Part shown: positions 33,249 to 35,510 of the stretch, in pieces
Layout: each line of letters starts with the position of its first letter
How positions within the stretch are numbered: position 1 is the stretch's first letter
Assembly (NCBI GenBank): GCA_031272085.1
Contig: JAISUN010000001.1
Span: 1 to 35,510, forward strand
Length of the DNA: 35,510 bases
Direction: 5' to 3'
Source: Dysgonamonadaceae bacterium
GTDB taxonomy: Bacteria; Bacteroidota; Bacteroidia; Bacteroidales; Azobacteroidaceae
Program-made: the position numbers and the translations under genes
Notes under the pieces: model-generated
The model's input: the letters and a program-made list of their open reading frames with translations, nothing else
Databases searched by the model: none
Told to the model about the DNA's origin: nothing

Positions 33249-34935
33249 GATTTTCCTGTTTTTGGCCGTAATCTTTGCAATTTGCGTAATTAATTGGCGC
33301 TTTGGCGATTCCGGCAGCGCTTTCAATGGCAGGAGCGTTACTTATCAATGGAACAACGGCTCGACGATAAAATTTGTAAACTGCTGGTTGGACGAGGGCG
33401 CCCGCAATCTCGGCTTTGTTATGTACGAAAATCCGCGCTCGATTGAGTTCAAGCCGTTGTCCGAGCGGGTTCCCTATACTTCCTATCCTCCTGCCGACGA
33501 CCGCGTGCCGTATGTTTCTTACCCCTCAACTTGTGTGATTCCAGTTTTTCTGGCTGCCAAAATGCTGCATAAAAACAGTATTGATTTCGATTTTATGTAC
33601 GATTACCTGAAATATCCGTTTTTAGTTGACACTTTGCTCATATTTTTCCTGTTTTATCTGCTTTTTAGCATTACATTGAATATAAAACATCCGAACGCAA
33701 ATTTAATCGTATCTTTCTTTCTGACAATGGCTTGGATGTTTTTGCCGGACAATCTTCTGTACCTGCGCTTTACGTATTTTTCCGACGAATGGGTGATTTC
33801 ATTCGTTTTCATTTACATTATTTTAGAAATAATTGCCCCGAAAATTAAGGATAAACATCGGAAAATCAGGTATTTATACAATTCTGCAAAGTTTTTGGTT
33901 GCCCTTATCGGCATTTTGAGCGATTATAATTTCTATTTTTTTCTTTTTGCTTGCTGGCTTGTCCGCTTATTTACAGTCGTTTACGAAGAAAAAGGCGGAT
34001 TAAGGAAAGCCGTTTCAGCCTCTTGGATTTACGTTTTGCCGGTAATTATCGGAACCGGAATTTTCCTTTGGCGCTCGGCGCCGCTTATGGATTTATCGTA
34101 TTATTTCCGCTTCAAATTTGAAGAAAAAACTTACGGTTTTCCGGATGACGACAAGTCGCCGATATTAATGTTGCTGGGAAATTACCTGAAAAGTTACACT
34201 TACGCCGGTTTTTTTCTGGAATTGGCGCTTGCCTGCCTGCTGATTGCCGATGCAATCAGGCTTTTCAGGCAACGAAGAATGCCCGGCCGTTCTTATTTTC
34301 CGCTGCTGAAAATTGGCGCTATAATCCTGATTCCGCCCGTGATACACGTTTTGATACTTATGTATCATTCGGGCGAAAACCAGTTTGCAATGATGAAATT
34401 TGCGCTGCCGACTATTTTTTCCGCTGTGGTTCTTTGCTACTATTTTTTGCACAATGCGAATTATCGTAAATTCTATTTTGCGGTAGGCGCTGTAAGTATA
34501 GCGATAACCTTGATAATCAACATTATAGTGATAAACAAAGAACAAGAACGCGGAATTTACAAATGGGTTTCCAATCCCGCGCTGGCTTATGAATTGGAAA
34601 AATTCATTAAAAGCCATTCGGAGTATGAAAATGTCTATTTTTCCGGTACAGAACAAATTCTGCCCAATCCCCCCATTAGTTTGGCAATTTCAAACAAAAG
34701 AGTTTATTTTATTCGTTACTTGCATAATATTTCCGAATTTTTTCCGGATTTGAACAAGGCGGCCAATGTGCGCTTTGTAGTCAGGAAATCGGATTCCGGA
34801 AAAAAGAAAAGGATGTTGTTGTTGGAAGATTCGATACGGCAACGTTCCGATTTGCTCTTCGAGAGCGGGAAGTTTGAGATTTATCAACTGCGCAGCCGCA
34901 GCGATTTGCCGGAATTTGTCGGGCGGTTAAATTAA
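33235..34935 (+). CDS. Polytopic membrane protein, possible GT-C-fold glycosyltransferase
   Basis: A 566-residue integral membrane protein. One N-terminal segment ([16 protein letters not shown]) is followed by a ~100-residue outer loop with [19 protein letters not shown] and SYPPADD, then about eight or nine further hydrophobic segments from residue ~130 to 430, and a soluble C-terminal ~140 residues. An acidic motif right after the first helix and a YPP-like loop resemble GT-C enzymes that use lipid-linked sugars, but I cannot match a named family. The outer loop has a near-duplication, [12 protein letters not shown] followed by RVPYVSYPS. It starts 14 bases inside aroC, so translation is coupled. 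Other possibilities are a polysaccharide or O-antigen polymerase-like protein. Confidence 0.72.
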   Translation: MKKSRIFLFLAVIFAICVINWRFGDSGSAFNGRSVTYQWNNGSTIKFVNCWLDEGARNLGFVMYENPRSIEFKPLSERVPYTSYPPADDRVPYVSYPSTCVIPVFLAAKMLHKNSIDFDFMYDYLKYPFLVDTLLIFFLFYLLFSITLNIKHPNANLIVSFFLTMAWMFLPDNLLYLRFTYFSDEWVISFVFIYIILEIIAPKIKDKHRKIRYLYNSAKFLVALIGILSDYNFYFFLFACWLVRLFTVVYEEKGGLRKAVSASWIYVLPVIIGTGIFLWRSAPLMDLSYYFRFKFEEKTYGFPDDDKSPILMLLGNYLKSYTYAGFFLELALACLLIADAIRLFRQRRMPGRSYFPLLKIGAIILIPPVIHVLILMYHSGENQFAMMKFALPTIFSAVVLCYYFLHNANYRKFYFAVGAVSIAITLIINIIVINKEQERGIYKWVSNPALAYELEKFIKSHSEYENVYFSGTEQILPNPPISLAISNKRVYFIRYLHNISEFFPDLNKAANVRFVVRKSDSGKKKRMLLLEDSIRQRSDLLFESGKFEIYQLRSRSDLPEFVGRLN

Positions 34936-34966
34936 AAATATTTTATTTTTTATCATTTGAGTTATT

Positions 34967-35151
34967 TTATTTTAGGGCTTTATTGCTAATTTGCGCATTA
35001 TTCAGGTATGGAATGCCAACATAGCCTTCGCCCGAAAAACTGCCCGAACCGCTACTTTGGTAATGAATACAGGGAAATCGCCTACAATTCCCTCTGCCTT
35101 TGCGGGGAGCAAAAGCAGAAATAAGAATAATATGGAAATCAGTTTTTTCAT
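34967..35151 (-). pseudogene. Frameshifted fragment of an exported protein
   Basis: From the ATG at 35151 the frame gives a clear signal peptide (MKKLISILFLFLLLLPAKA) and EGIVGDFPVFITK, then runs into non-coding-looking sequence and stops at 35002. Shifting frame by one base near 35055 gives SGSGSFSGEGYVGIPYLNN and then AQISNKALK with a stop at 34967. The two parts together look like one beta-rich segment typical of Bacteroidota surface proteins, so a single-base change probably split it. It is too short to be a complete surface protein and is likely a relic. A TGA from the preceding frame overlaps its ATG. Confidence 0.55.
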
Positions 35152-35245
35152 TTTTCCTTCAAAAATTCATACGGTATATCATAATGTTCCAATGGACGCA
35201 CGGGCAATAATTCGCTCGGAATTAGCGGACTGTTTACTTCTACTT

Positions 35246-35510
35246 CTATTCCTCTACGCAAGCCAGTTTAGCATAGCCCAATGCGGGCATTGAAATATAT
35301 TGACTAATGACAGGATTATCGTTTCTTATTTTATGAAATTTTGGACTTGTCATTTTTTCTAATAATTCTTCCATTAGTCCTTTATTTCCACCCAAATCAT
35401 ATTTCTTAAAGGTATTTGTATACCATTCTTCAAAATTGCCCTCTTTAACAATATTATCAAAGTATTTCTTTGCATATGCTTTCCCTGCATCTGTATCAAG
35501 CACCTTTCTT
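35246..35510 (-). CDS. Unknown protein, C-terminal part, running off the window
   Basis: The frame is open to the end of the window, so the gene starts beyond 35510. Visible are 87 residues (VLDTDAGKAYAKKYF, EGNFEEWYTNTFKKYDLGG, NPVISQYISMPALGYAK) ending at a TAG at 35246. I do not recognise a family. A shifted frame, open from 35267 and ending at 35148, continues with the coding-looking RRGIEVEVNSPLIPSELLP and EHYDIPYEFLKEK, and its stop overlaps the next ATG as ATGA. So the real protein may extend to 35148 with a frameshift near 35260. Base composition is more AT-rich than the core genes. Confidence 0.5.
   Translation of the reverse strand, partial: RKVLDTDAGKAYAKKYFDNIVKEGNFEEWYTNTFKKYDLGGNKGLMEELLEKMTSPKFHKIRNDNPVISQYISMPALGYAKLACVEE

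Noticed and set aside
34991..35293. 100-codon plus-strand open frame at the right edge
   Set aside because: The translation is low in coding character, while the minus strand in the same place has a signal peptide and coherent protein segments.
1..35510. Mobile elements, prophage, CRISPR, tRNA or rRNA
   Set aside because: No transposase or integrase motifs, spaced direct repeats, cloverleaf or ribosomal sequence was recognised on reading both strands.

Overview
The window looks like chromosomal DNA from a member of the Bacteroidales (phylum Bacteroidota). Several things point there: many short lipoproteins with a Cys lipobox, a BtuB/BtuG-type pair, the fused malic enzyme/phosphotransacetylase, a RecQ with a long C-terminal extension, and repeated promoters of the Bacteroides type (TTTG, 18-21 bases, TAnnTTTG) in place of -35/-10 sigma70 boxes. 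Genus cannot be decided from the sequence alone. No rRNA, tRNA, CRISPR array or insertion sequence was seen.

Layout. Positions 1-862 (+) hold the end of a tryptophan operon (trpC 3' end, trpF). A small TonB C-terminal-domain protein follows and converges on xylulokinase (-). Next on + come a MazG-like pyrophosphohydrolase, pheS, a RelB-like antitoxin with a YafQ toxin broken by an amber codon, and endonuclease III. From 18593 down to 5684 everything is on the minus strand: a cobalamin riboswitch, a BtuB-like TonB-dependent receptor and a BtuG-like beta-propeller lipoprotein; then, from its own promoter, malic enzyme and four exported proteins (M3 peptidase, (alpha/alpha)6 glycosidase, GH20 hexosaminidase, transglutaminase-like protein). 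Positions 18969-24570 (+) carry the proteostasis cluster tig-clpP-clpX and then recQ.

From 31536 down to 24589 (-) lies the most distinctive region: a compact run of a stand-alone LytTR regulator, a tiny protein with 25 acidic and no basic residues, a zinc-ribbon/FHA protein, a PP2C phosphatase, a membrane Ser/Thr kinase, a TPR plus predicted beta-barrel protein, a Kelch lipoprotein and serine acetyltransferase. I read it as an envelope-linked phospho-signalling module: kinase and phosphatase set phosphorylation, FHA reads it, LytTR connects it to transcription, and the last envelope proteins are possible sensors or outputs. This is inference from domains and spacing.

Divergent from it, on +, are a SlyD-like prolyl isomerase with a Cys-rich tail, aroC, and a large GT-C-like membrane protein. 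The right edge (-) holds two damaged or frameshifted genes of unknown family.
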